From Halorubrum salsamenti (lineage in GTDB: Archaea; Halobacteriota; Halobacteria; Halobacteriales; Haloferacaceae): a stretch of 64,000 nt of DNA. Within the stretch, counting starts at the first letter, position 1; every line of letters starts with the position of its first letter. Position numbers and translations under genes: made by a program. Under the pieces are notes generated by a model, which made no database searches, was not told where the DNA came from, and was given only the letters and a program-made list of their open reading frames with translations. Positions 16,708 through 25,145 of this stretch are shown here, piece after piece. The stretch spans positions 868,001 through 932,000 of the forward strand of contig NZ_VCNL01000001.1 of NCBI RefSeq assembly GCF_007671685.1. The letters run 5' to 3'.

Positions 16708-18435
16708 TCACTCCCCGTCGACGCCGAGTACGTCCCGAACCTCGGTCCGGGTCTCGCGGGCGAGCGCCTCGTCGGCGAGCGCCGTCGCCTCCGCCGAGTC
16801 GATCTCGCTGACCCGGTTTTTCACCGCCGGTACGGTCACCGCGCTCATACTGAGCTCGTCGAGCCCGAGTCCGACGAGCAGCTCCGTGAGCGCCGGATCG
16901 CCGGCCATCTCGCCGCACATTCCGACCCACGCGTCGGTCCCCGCCGCGGCCGACACGGTGCGGTCGATCGCGCGCAACACCGCGGGGTGGAGGGGGTCGT
17001 GATACGCGTCGACCCCGTCGTTCTCGCGGTCGGCCGCCATCACGTACTGAGTGAGGTCGTTCGTCCCGATACTCAGGAAGTCGAGTCGCTCGGCGAGCCG
17101 GTCCGCGAGGAAGACCGCGGCCGGCGTCTCGACCATCGCGCCCAGCTCGGGGACCGCGTGGTCGACGCCCTCTCCGTCGAGGTCGGCGGCGACCGACTCG
17201 ACCGCAGAGATCGCGTCTTCGACCTCCTCGATCCGGGAGACGAGCGGGAACATCACCGCGAGCCCCTCGCCGCCCTCGTGGGCCGCCGCGCGCAACAGCG
17301 CCCGGAGCTGCGTCTCGAACAGGTCGCGGTGCTCGCCGAGCGAGAGCCGGATCCCCCGCCGTCCGAGGAAGGGGTTCGCCTCGTCCGGCAGATCGAGATA
17401 CGGCACCCGCTTGTCGCCGCCGATATCGAGCGTGCGGACGACGACCCGGTCGTCGGGGAACGCCGACAGCGCGGCGGTCACCGCCTCGTACTGGTCCTCC
17501 TCGGTCGGGGGCGTCTCGCGGTCGTAAAAGAGGAACTCCGACCGGAACAGCCCGATTCCGTCGGCGCCGCGCTCGGTCGCGGGGGCGATCTCCGCCTCGC
17601 TCCCGACGTTCGCCGCCACCTCGATCGACCGGCCGTCGGCGGTGGAGACGCGTTCGGTCACCACGGGTGCCGCGGCCGAGCCGACCCCTCCGCGGGTCGC
17701 CGCGTCGGGGTCGACGACGACCCGCCCGTCGGTCCCGTCGACGAGCAGTTCGGCGCCGTCCTCGACCTCGCGAAGCGGCTCACCGACCCCGACGACAGCC
17801 GGGATCGACAGCGACCGCGCGATGATCGCCGCGTGGGCCGTCCGGCCGCCGGAGACGGTCGCGATCCCGGCGACCGCGTCCGGGTCCAGCTCCGCGGTGT
17901 CGCTCGGGGTGAGCCGCTCGGCCAGCAGCACGGTCCCCGCCGGGAGGTCGCCGAGGTCGGCGAGAGCGGCGCCGTCGTCGGCGTCGGTGTCTGTTCGAGT
18001 ATTTAAAAGGGCTCGAAGCAGCCGGTCCCGCACGTCCCGCAGGTCGTCGGCGCGCTCGGCCATCGGTCCGTCCAGCGCCTCGAACTGTTCGATCGCGGCC
18101 GCGAACCGGTCGTGCACGGCGTGTTCGGCCGGCGTCCCGTCCCCGACGGCCGCCTCGATGTCCCCGACGAGCTCCGGGTCGTCGAGGAACTGCTCGTGCG
18201 CCTCGAACACCGCCGCCTCCTCCTCGCCGACGCGCTCGGCCGCCCGGTCGCGGGCGTCCCGGATCGACTCGCGGGCCGCGTCGCGGGCGTCGGCGAACCG
18301 CGCCAGCTCGGCGTCGGCGTCGACGGCGGACGGGTCGGGGCGGTCGGGGAGCGTCAGCCCGGCTTCGGGGCGGTACCAGCGCGCCGCGCCGACGCCCGAC
18401 AGGGGAGTGCTCCCGACGCCGGTGAGCGTCCTCAC
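16708..18435 (-). CDS. ptsI: PTS enzyme I (phosphoenolpyruvate-protein phosphotransferase)
   Basis: The 575-residue EI autophosphorylates from PEP and passes phosphate to HPr. The phospho-histidine is in GGRTAHAAIIARSLSIPAV. The PEP-binding barrel shows LFRSEFLFYDRETPP and LDFLSIGTNDLTQYVMAADR, and the conserved Cys is in GMCGEMAGDP. The GTGT-less ATG start overlaps the ptsH stop by four bases, so the pair is translationally coupled. A short AT-rich inverted repeat (TTCGAG/CTCGAA around 17994-18017) interrupts the otherwise GC-rich gene near residue 140, encoding LLNTRTDTD. No sugar permease component is seen nearby, so its job here appears to be DhaKLM. Confidence 0.93.
   Translation of the reverse strand: MRTLTGVGSTPLSGVGAARWYRPEAGLTLPDRPDPSAVDADAELARFADARDAARESIRDARDRAAERVGEEEAAVFEAHEQFLDDPELVGDIEAAVGDGTPAEHAVHDRFAAAIEQFEALDGPMAERADDLRDVRDRLLRALLNTRTDTDADDGAALADLGDLPAGTVLLAERLTPSDTAELDPDAVAGIATVSGGRTAHAAIIARSLSIPAVVGVGEPLREVEDGAELLVDGTDGRVVVDPDAATRGGVGSAAAPVVTERVSTADGRSIEVAANVGSEAEIAPATERGADGIGLFRSEFLFYDRETPPTEEDQYEAVTAALSAFPDDRVVVRTLDIGGDKRVPYLDLPDEANPFLGRRGIRLSLGEHRDLFETQLRALLRAAAHEGGEGLAVMFPLVSRIEEVEDAISAVESVAADLDGEGVDHAVPELGAMVETPAAVFLADRLAERLDFLSIGTNDLTQYVMAADRENDGVDAYHDPLHPAVLRAIDRTVSAAAGTDAWVGMCGEMAGDPALTELLVGLGLDELSMSAVTVPAVKNRVSEIDSAEATALADEALARETRTEVRDVLGVDGE
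17994..18017. other. AT-rich inverted repeat inside ptsI
   Basis: TTCGAG and CTCGAA are perfect inverted arms around the 12-base AT-rich core TATTTAAAAGGG, inside a gene that is otherwise strongly GC-rich. The core resembles a TATA box on either strand. It could be an internal promoter, a protein-binding site or chance. Confidence 0.35.
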
Positions 18436-18767
18436 GTCGGGTCACCGCCGTCGGCGGCGCTCTCGGCGTCGTCGCTCTCGCTCCTCTCGTCTTCCTCTTC
18501 TTCGACCTCGCTCGTCAGCAGATCGCAGACCGCGTCGAGCGCGTCGGCCGCCTCCGCGCCCTCGGCGACGACGCGGACCGACTCGTCGCGGCCGACGTTC
18601 AGCCCGCTCACCGAGAGCATGCTGTCGGCGCGGACGAGCCCGTCGTCGCCGTCGTCCGCGCGACCGATCGACACGTCGGCGTCGAACCGGGTCGCCGTCT
18701 GTACCAGCTTCGAGGCCGGCCGCGCGTGCAGGCCCGCCTCCGGCACCACCGTCACGGTACGTTCCAT
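18432..18767 (-). CDS. ptsH: PTS phosphocarrier protein HPr
   Basis: A 111-residue HPr. The active His14 lies in PEAGLHARPASKLVQTA, and the second conserved block ADSMLSVSGLNVGRDESV covers the site equivalent to Ser46 in bacteria. The last about 25 residues (EVEEEEDERSESDD onward) are an acidic tail not found in bacterial HPr, probably a halophilic adaptation. It is the first gene of the ptsH-ptsI pair and completes a PEP - EI - HPr - DhaM - DhaL - DhaK relay with the facing operon. Confidence 0.93.
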   Translation of the reverse strand: MERTVTVVPEAGLHARPASKLVQTATRFDADVSIGRADDGDDGLVRADSMLSVSGLNVGRDESVRVVAEGAEAADALDAVCDLLTSEVEEEEDERSESDDAESAADGGDPT

Positions 18768-18869
18768 GGGTCGGATAGGCGCGGAGTGTCCTTATAAGTG
18801 CCTTCGACAGAACGAGATGGCCTCGCTACATGGGGACGGGCCGGGTTTCAGTCGACGGCGTTCGCGGTC

Positions 18870-19670
18870 TCACTCGACGACGCCCACGATCTCCTCCTCG
18901 ATCATCCGCGCGAGGACGACCCGCGACACGTCCGCCCGCTCGTGAACGACCCGAGCGATCTCCCGCGCCGTCGCCTCGTCGTCGGCGTCGTCGACGGCGT
19001 TCACGAGCGGTATCGCGGTCGCATCGTCCGGGATACCTTTTAAACCGCCCCGCTCGTGTGCGAGGACGCGACCGACCAGTTCGGGCGTGATCTCGTCGCC
19101 GACCGCGGCGTCCGTGATCGCCGCGACGCGCTCGGGGCGGTGGACCGTTTCCGCCGTCAGCGGCTCCCCGACCGCGCCGACGCTCGCCACCGGAATCACG
19201 CGGTCCGCGCCCGCCGGGACCTGCGGCTCGCGCTCGTTCGGGGCCTTCAGAAGGCGCGTCCGCGCGCCGTCGGCCTTCACGAGGACCGGCCCGTCGTGCG
19301 CGGCCCCGATCTCGTCGACGACCGCGGGATCGTACCCTCGATACCGGTCGTCGCGTTCGCGCTCCGGCACCAGTCCGAGCGGGAACGCCCCGGCGCCGCC
19401 CGTCGGCTCGGCGTCCCCCTCGGACTCCTCTCCTCCGCTCACCGCGTCCTCTCCTCCGCTCGACGCGATCTCGTCGATCGCGGCTACGGGGTCCTCGGCG
19501 ACGCGCACCGCGGCGACTTCTCGGTCGAAGATGGGGATCCGGACCGTCGCGGTGAGCACCGCCCGGTCGAGCCGTCCGGCGAGCGCGTAGAGGGTGGTCT
19601 TCTTCCCGCCGGCGCCGACGAGACAGGTCGTCCCCCCGGTCGCGTCGAGGGCGTCGACGACATCGTTCAT
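18870..19670 (-). CDS. yqeC: YqeC-like selenium-dependent hydroxylase accessory protein
   Basis: A 266-residue P-loop-like protein: GGTTCLVGAGGKKTTLYALAGRL at the N-terminus is a GKKT-type nucleotide-binding loop. GPVLVKADGARTRLLKAPNEREPQVP and the following GADRVIPVASVGAVG are hallmarks of the YqeC family, which is linked to maturation of molybdenum hydroxylases with a labile selenium. An acidic insertion (about 88-112) is a likely halophilic loop. It is divergent from the AOR-like gene, sharing a 116-base intergenic region. No selenium or Mo-hydroxylase genes are in view, so its client enzyme is unknown. Confidence 0.75.
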   Translation of the reverse strand: MNDVVDALDATGGTTCLVGAGGKKTTLYALAGRLDRAVLTATVRIPIFDREVAAVRVAEDPVAAIDEIASSGGEDAVSGGEESEGDAEPTGGAGAFPLGLVPERERDDRYRGYDPAVVDEIGAAHDGPVLVKADGARTRLLKAPNEREPQVPAGADRVIPVASVGAVGEPLTAETVHRPERVAAITDAAVGDEITPELVGRVLAHERGGLKGIPDDATAIPLVNAVDDADDEATAREIARVVHERADVSRVVLARMIEEEIVGVVE

Positions 19671-19786
19671 GTCCGGATCCGTGGACGGCCGTGGGCGAAA
19701 GCCCGTCGGTCGGGGCGGGAGGTCGGACCGGGGCTGTTTGCCCCCGGCGTGTGGTTTAATCCCGCTCGTCCGCGAGGTGAGTCACG

Positions 19787-21673
19787 ATGACGGTTCCCGA
19801 CCGGATGCTCCGCGTCGACCTCTCCGCGGAGCGCGTGCGCAGCGAGCCGGTCCCCGAGGAGTGGCTCGCGCGCTACGTCGGCGGGAAGGGGCTCGGCGCG
19901 CGGTACCTCTACGAGATGGAACCGAGCGTCGACCCGGCGTCGCCGGCGAACCGGCTCGCGTTCGTCGTCGGCCCCCTGACCGGATACCTCCCCGGTGAGC
20001 CCCGCTACGCGGCGGTGACGAAATCACCCCTCACGGGGACGTTCCTCGACTCCTACGGCGGCGGGTCGTTCGCGTCCCGGCTCGCCGGTTCGCTCGATGA
20101 CCACCTCGGAGTCGTGATCGAGGGGGCGGCCGACGAGCCGGTGGCTCTCTCGATCGACGGCGGGGAGGCGACGATCGAGCCCGCGGGCGACCTCCGCGGG
20201 CTCGACGCGGCCGAGACCGACGCGCGGTTCCCGGACGCGGCCGTCGCCTGCGTCGGCCCGGCCGGCGAGGCGGGGGTCCGATACGCGACGATCGCCTCCG
20301 ACGGCGGCGACCACCACGCGGGTCGGGGCGGTGCCGGCGCGGTGATGGGCGGGAAGGGGCTCAAGGCGGTCGTCGCCCGCGACCCGGCGCCCGAGGTCCC
20401 GGCCGCGCTCCGCGACCTCCGCGAGCGCGACGAGGAGGCGTTCGCCGACAGCGACGCCGGCCGGTGGCTCGCCGCGGGCGACACCTTAGAGACCGTCGGG
20501 TTCGGCGACGAGACCGGCGTACTCCCGACCCGCGGCTGGCAGTCGCGCCGCTTCGACGGCGCCGAGGAGATCGGCGTCGAGCGGGCAAGCGAGCGCGCGA
20601 CCGGGCGCGAGCGCTCCGACGACCCGGTACCGGGCGGGTTCAGGGTGCCGGCGGACGACGGAGACGGTTCACGCGACGACGACTCCGACGACCATGAGGA
20701 CACCGTTCCGCGCGGCGGGACGCCGATCGCGCTCGGCGCGGGGCTCGGGATCGACGACTTCGATGCGGTCGCGGCTCTCGGCGGCGTCTGCGACCGCCTC
20801 GGGATCGACGTGATCTCCGCCGGCAACGCGGTCGCGTGGGCGGTCCGCGCGATCGACGCGGGGCTGATCGACCCCGCCGATCACGGCGTCGACCGCGGGC
20901 TCTCGTTCGGCGACGAGGCGGCCGCGCGCGCGCTGATCGAGGAGATCGCGGCCCGATCGACCCCCCTCGGCGACGCGCTCGCGGACGGGGTGGCGGCCGC
21001 CGCGGAGCGGTTCGGCGGGACCGACCTCGTGCCGACCGTGAAGGGGATGGAGCTGGCCTCCTACGACCCGCGCGGCGCGGCGACGATGGCGCTGGCGTTC
21101 GCGACGGGCGACCGGGGCGGCTGCCACCGACGCGCCCGACCGGTCGAGACCGAGGCGGTGGCCGATCCGGGGTGGAGCCCCGCCGAGCGCGCGGCCGTCG
21201 TCGCCGACGAGCAGGACCGGCGGGCCGCGCTGTGGTGTCTCGTCGGCGACGACTTCCTCGCCGAGAGCTTCGGGTCGGCGGCGGCCGCCGAGTGGTTCGC
21301 GGCCCTCGGCGACGAGCGGGACCCAGACGACCTCCGGCTGCTCGGCGAGCGCGTGTGGACGCTCACGCGCCTGTTCAACCTCCGAGAGGGGTTCGACCGC
21401 GGCGACGACGGGCTCCCGGAAGCGCTGACGCGGGGAACTCGAGGCGCGGGCGAAACGGACGAGGGGCGCGAGGGCGCGACGGGAGTCGACGACGGCCTCG
21501 ATCCCGACGCGTTCGAGGACCTCTTGGACACGTACTACGCATATCGCGGCTGGGACCGGGAGGGCCGGCCGACGCCCCGGCTGCTCGATCGGCTCGGGCT
21601 CGCCGACCTTCCCGACTCGGCGACGCCGGTCGGGTCGGCGGAGGGAGTTCCGAGCGTCGACGGCGACGACTGA
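19787..21673 (+). CDS. Aldehyde:ferredoxin oxidoreductase family protein lacking three Fe-S cysteines
   Basis: A 628-residue AOR-type protein. The N-terminal domain is clear (MLRVDLSAERVRSEPVPEEW, YVGGKGLGARYL, HHAGRGGAGAVMGGKGLKAVV), as are the middle and C-terminal domains (GIDDFDAVAALGGVCDRLGIDVISAGNAVAWA; YDPRGAATMALAFATGDRGGCH). In normal AORs a CxxCxxxC motif precedes the GIDD-type segment. Here that stretch (about residues 275-305) is an acidic loop, VPADDGDGSRDDD, with no cysteine at all. Only the fourth ligand position (around ALWCLVGDD) keeps a Cys. The protein probably binds a pterin-metal cofactor but not the usual [4Fe-4S] cluster. A TATA-like gtttaatc lies about 30 bases upstream. 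Confidence 0.8.
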   Translation: MTVPDRMLRVDLSAERVRSEPVPEEWLARYVGGKGLGARYLYEMEPSVDPASPANRLAFVVGPLTGYLPGEPRYAAVTKSPLTGTFLDSYGGGSFASRLAGSLDDHLGVVIEGAADEPVALSIDGGEATIEPAGDLRGLDAAETDARFPDAAVACVGPAGEAGVRYATIASDGGDHHAGRGGAGAVMGGKGLKAVVARDPAPEVPAALRDLRERDEEAFADSDAGRWLAAGDTLETVGFGDETGVLPTRGWQSRRFDGAEEIGVERASERATGRERSDDPVPGGFRVPADDGDGSRDDDSDDHEDTVPRGGTPIALGAGLGIDDFDAVAALGGVCDRLGIDVISAGNAVAWAVRAIDAGLIDPADHGVDRGLSFGDEAAARALIEEIAARSTPLGDALADGVAAAAERFGGTDLVPTVKGMELASYDPRGAATMALAFATGDRGGCHRRARPVETEAVADPGWSPAERAAVVADEQDRRAALWCLVGDDFLAESFGSAAAAEWFAALGDERDPDDLRLLGERVWTLTRLFNLREGFDRGDDGLPEALTRGTRGAGETDEGREGATGVDDGLDPDAFEDLLDTYYAYRGWDREGRPTPRLLDRLGLADLPDSATPVGSAEGVPSVDGDD

Positions 21674-21690
21674 GCGACGGCGGTACCGAC

Positions 21691-22893
21691 CTACGGCGCC
21701 GCCTGCTTCGTCGAGATCAGCTCGATCACGTCGCGGTGGGAGAGCTCGTGGTCGGCCCCCACCTGTCGGCCGCTCCGACAGTCGGTGCCGTGGAGGAGCC
21801 CCTCGCCGATGTCCGAGTGGATGTGGAACGCGAAGTCCTCGGTCGTCGCCCCCCCGGGGAGGAGGAAGCAGTCGCGGAAGACGCCCTTCTCGTCTTTGCT
21901 CCCGTTCGCGGAGCCGGGGAAGACGGCGATACAGCCGAGCACGTCGAAGACCGCCGATTCGAGCGCGCCCTGCACGCCGGTTCCCTCGTACTCGGCGACG
22001 AACTCGCCGATCTGATCGAGCCCCGCCTCCTGTTCGCCGGAGACGTCGCCGACGACTTCGAAGTCACCGTCGCCGGGAGTGTAATCGACGACGCCGGCGT
22101 CGTCCGCGTTCTTCAGGGCCTTCTCGGCGTGGGCGCTCGCGGGGACGAAGGAGAGGTGGTCGTAGTCGGGGTCGGTCGTGATCTCCTCCCAGTTCGCCTG
22201 GGCCTCGGGGGTGTCCATCTTGTTGGCGGCGACGACCATCGGCTTCGTGCGCTTGCGGATCTCGCGGGCGAGGTCGGCCTTGTCCGTCTCGTCCCACGTC
22301 TCGGGGTCGAGCTCGAGCCCCTCGGCGAGGATCACCCGCTTCATCCGGTCCTTGTCGATGCCGAACGCGGACATCTGGTCGGCGAGCTCCGCCTCGATCG
22401 CGGCGTCCGCGCCGTGATACCGCGTCTCGAACTTCTCGAGACCCTTCTCCAACACGTCGAGGTACCACGCGTCGAGCTCCTCTTCCAGGAAGTCGATGTC
22501 CTCGCGTGGGTCGTGGCCCTCGGTGGTCTCGCCCTCGATGTCGGTCTTGCCCGAGAAGTCGACGACGTGGATCAGCACGTCGGTCTCGTTGAGGTCGGTG
22601 AGGAACTGGTTGCCGAGCCCGCGCCCCTCGTGGGCGCCCGGGACGAGACCGGCGACGTCGACCAGCTTGACCGGGACGAAGCGAGTCCCCTCGCGGCAGA
22701 CGCCGACGCTCGGCGTGCAGGTCTCGTCGAACTCGGGGGCGGCGCAGTCGACGCGGACGTACGCCTCGCCGACGGTCGGGTCGATCGTGGTGAACGGGTA
22801 CGCGCCCTCGGGCACGTCGTTCATGGTCGCGGCGTTGAAGAACGTCGACTTCCCCACGGAGGGCTTGCCGACGAGGCCGATCCGATAACTCAT
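21691..22893 (-). CDS. YchF/Obg-family translation-associated GTPase
   Basis: A 400-residue GTPase. G1 is GLVGKPSVGKSTFFNAAT, G3 is VDVAGLVPGAHEGRGLGNQF, and G4 is VVAANKMDTPE. A coiled-coil-like region (about 150-205) separates G3 from G4. The C-terminal domain (from about 310) has the TGS-like LLPGGATTEDFAFHIHSDIGEGLLHG. The ATG giving MSYRIGLVGKPS was chosen because the about 44 residues upstream are not conserved-looking. Such GTPases bind ribosomes and are nearly universal in archaea. It converges on the AOR gene with a 17-base gap. Confidence 0.88.
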   Translation of the reverse strand: MSYRIGLVGKPSVGKSTFFNAATMNDVPEGAYPFTTIDPTVGEAYVRVDCAAPEFDETCTPSVGVCREGTRFVPVKLVDVAGLVPGAHEGRGLGNQFLTDLNETDVLIHVVDFSGKTDIEGETTEGHDPREDIDFLEEELDAWYLDVLEKGLEKFETRYHGADAAIEAELADQMSAFGIDKDRMKRVILAEGLELDPETWDETDKADLAREIRKRTKPMVVAANKMDTPEAQANWEEITTDPDYDHLSFVPASAHAEKALKNADDAGVVDYTPGDGDFEVVGDVSGEQEAGLDQIGEFVAEYEGTGVQGALESAVFDVLGCIAVFPGSANGSKDEKGVFRDCFLLPGGATTEDFAFHIHSDIGEGLLHGTDCRSGRQVGADHELSHRDVIELISTKQAAP

Positions 22894-22993
22894 TGGCATC
22901 ACTGCGCGATCCACGGTAAAAAGCGATGCGAGACGCGCCGTGGCGTGGGTAGGGGTGACGAAGGAGTTGACGCGGCCCGCGACCGGAGCCGAA

Positions 22994-23251
22994 TCAGGCG
23001 TCGCCGTCGGACTGCCCCGGCTCACCGACCGCCTCGATCGGGAGCACGTTCTGAAGCGCGGCGACGGCGTCCTCGGCGCTCTCGAACCGCTCTTGATCGA
23101 TGTCGGCCACGAGGTCGCCGAGGTCGGCGTCGCCGTCGGCGAACAGCACGGTCGTCCCGGCGCAGGACTCGGCGAGGTCCCCGCGGGCGATCGGGAAGGG
23201 GTAGTCGCCGAACTCGTCTTCGACGCGCGAGAGGTGAATTTCGGATGTCAT
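22994..23251 (-). CDS. Small haloarchaeal protein, probably DUF5789 family
   Basis: An 85-residue acidic protein. The pattern GDYPFPIARGDLAESCAGTTVLFADGDADLGDLV followed by RFESAEDAVAALQNVLP matches my recollection of the DUF5789 family, short proteins common in haloarchaea with no known function. It has one cysteine and no membrane segment. It lies upstream of the GTPase gene on the same strand, separated by 100 bases, and is divergent from the UspA gene. Confidence 0.65.
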   Translation of the reverse strand: MTSEIHLSRVEDEFGDYPFPIARGDLAESCAGTTVLFADGDADLGDLVADIDQERFESAEDAVAALQNVLPIEAVGEPGQSDGDA

Positions 23252-23378
23252 GGGTAGGTATCGGCGCGTGAGGCCTTAAGCGCGCCCCTCGTCCGAATTC
23301 CGACGGATTCGGCCGCGAAAGAACCGGCAAAACGCGCAAAGAGTTATGTGCGGGCGGTTCCGTGGTATATGTGAACGT

Positions 23379-23909
23379 ATGAGTCTATACGATCGGATCC
23401 TCGTCCCGACCGACGGCTCCGCCGAGGGGAAGCGGGCGGTCTCGCACGCCCTCGACCTCGCGTCGGTCCACGGCGCGGGCGTCCACGCGCTGTACGTGGT
23501 CGACACGGCGAGCTACGCGGGGATGCCGATGGAGAGTTCCTGGGAGGGAGTCGGCGACCTCCTGCGAGACGACGCGAACGAGGCGGTCGCGGAGGTCGAG
23601 TCGCTCGCGGCCGAGACCGATCTCGGCGTCGAGACGGCGGTCGCGGAGGGGTCCCCGAGTAAGGAGATCATCCGGTACGCCGAGGGCAACGACTGTGACC
23701 TGATCGTGATGGGGACGCACGGCCGCGGCGGAATCGACCGGCTCCTCCTCGGGAGCGTCGCCGAGAAGGTGGTTCGCGGGTCGAGCGTCCCCGTGTTGAC
23801 GGTGCGGCTGGACGGCGAGATTCCGGAGGGCGGGGCCGTCGAAAGCGAGGCCCCGGCCGAAAGCGAGACGCCGGCCGATGGGGAGCCCGAAGCGACGGGA
23901 CAGAGCTAA
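23379..23909 (+). CDS. UspA family universal stress protein
   Basis: A 176-residue Usp domain protein. The ATP-binding signature is present (MGTHGRGGIDRLLLGSVAEKVVRGSSVPVLTVR), as is the opening LYDRILVPTDGSAEGKRAVSHAL. The ATG at 23379 gives the standard start; the in-frame extension upstream is not Usp-like. A TATA-like gtatatg lies close upstream, around 23364-23371, so the exact transcript start is unclear. The last about 30 residues form an acidic, Glu/Ala/Pro-rich tail (SEAPAESETPADGEPE). Confidence 0.9.
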   Translation: MSLYDRILVPTDGSAEGKRAVSHALDLASVHGAGVHALYVVDTASYAGMPMESSWEGVGDLLRDDANEAVAEVESLAAETDLGVETAVAEGSPSKEIIRYAEGNDCDLIVMGTHGRGGIDRLLLGSVAEKVVRGSSVPVLTVRLDGEIPEGGAVESEAPAESETPADGEPEATGQS

Positions 23910-23945
23910 GCGACAGTCGCGAGACGGGCGTCCCGCGATCGGTCC

Positions 23946-24926
23946 TCACTCGTCGGCGTCGCGCAGGTGCTCGCAGTCGCCGGCGTGGACCCGACGGGTC
24001 CCGTCGTCCGTGTCGATGGCGAGCGCACCCGGCGGTTCCACGTCGACTGCGGTGCCCGTCACCGGGCCGTTCGGGGTGTCGACGCGGACCCGACGGCCGA
24101 GGGTACTCGCTCGCTCGCGCCACGCCGGCAGGACCCGGTCCATCCGATCCGGCGTCCCCGCGAGCGCCGCGAAGCGTTCGAGGAGGGTCGCGACGAACCG
24201 GCGCCTGTCGACGGGTTCGCCGAGTTCCTCCAGTAGGGAGGTCGCGCCCGCCGGAAGCGTCTCGGCGTCGGTGTTGGCGTTGACGCCGATCCCCGCGACG
24301 AGCCACGAGACCCGGTCGGCCTCCCCCTCCATCTCCGTGAGGATCCCGGCGAGCTTGCGGCCGCCGCGGCCGTCGGAGGCGTCGCCGTCGCCGTCGCTTC
24401 CGATCCCGCCCACGAGCACGTCGTTCGGCCACTTGATGTGGGCGTCGACGCCCGCCTCCCGGCAGGCGTCTGCGGTCGCGACCGCGGCGGCGAGGGTGAA
24501 AAGCGGGGCGCGGGCCGGCGGCACGTCGGGCCGGACCACGAGCGAGAGCCAGACGCCGCCGCTGGGCGCGACCCACTCGCGGTCGAGCCGCCCTCTGCCG
24601 CCGGTCTGCTCGTCGGCGACGACCGCGACGCCGTCGGCCCCCTCGGCCGCCAGTTCGCGGGCGCGGTCGTTGGTCGAGGGGAGCCTGTCGCGATACTCGA
24701 TCTCGTAGGGCGCGTCGAGCCCGAACTCGATGCCGGCGGCGGAGTAGCCGGGTCGTTCGGGCGCGGCGTACCCCTCCGAGGTCGACTCGACCGCGAACCC
24801 CTCCTCGCGGAGCGACTCGACGGCCTTCCAGATCGCCGCCCGCGACACGCCGAGTTCTTCGGCGAGCGCGGGACCGGAGACCGGGCCGTCGCCGAGGGCG
24901 TCGAGCAGCGCGCGACGCGTGTCCAT
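23946..24926 (-). CDS. birA: Biotin--[acetyl-CoA-carboxylase] ligase / biotin operon regulator
   Basis: This 326-residue protein has an N-terminal winged-helix domain (RRALLDALGDGPVSGPALAEELGVSRAAIWKAVESLR) and a biotin-protein ligase domain: PSTNDRARELAAEG, GRGRLDREWVAPSGGVWLS and IKWPNDVLVGG. The small SH3-like domain is at the C-terminus. It attaches biotin to carboxylases and, given the helix-turn-helix, may repress biotin genes. A Gly/Asp-rich loop (SDGDGDASDGRGG) is inserted after IKWPNDVL. It is monocistronic and convergent with the UspA gene. Confidence 0.92.
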   Translation of the reverse strand: MDTRRALLDALGDGPVSGPALAEELGVSRAAIWKAVESLREEGFAVESTSEGYAAPERPGYSAAGIEFGLDAPYEIEYRDRLPSTNDRARELAAEGADGVAVVADEQTGGRGRLDREWVAPSGGVWLSLVVRPDVPPARAPLFTLAAAVATADACREAGVDAHIKWPNDVLVGGIGSDGDGDASDGRGGRKLAGILTEMEGEADRVSWLVAGIGVNANTDAETLPAGATSLLEELGEPVDRRRFVATLLERFAALAGTPDRMDRVLPAWRERASTLGRRVRVDTPNGPVTGTAVDVEPPGALAIDTDDGTRRVHAGDCEHLRDADE

Positions 24927-25145
24927 GTGGTCGGGGTCGGCGCGGACGCGCAAAGCCGTTCCGGGTCGGCGCCCGCGCCTCCCTGTCCCAGCCCGAACCG
25001 GGTACGTCGGGTCCATCGGAGACACCGGGTTTCCGGTGAAACGACGAGCGTTACCGAGTCGCACGGGACAGCGGCGGATCCGGCGATCGAGTCTCCGACC
25101 CGGGCTCGGCGCAAGACACAAGGTCTCACGGGCGAACTCTCGGAC

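Noticed and set aside
18870-21673. AOR-like gene as a pseudogene
   Set aside because: The frame is intact over the full family length; only the cluster cysteines are missing, which fits change of function better than decay.
20836-23271. 811-residue plus-strand open frame
   Set aside because: It runs across the AOR 3' end and antisense to the GTPase gene; its composition is Arg/Gly-rich with no fold.
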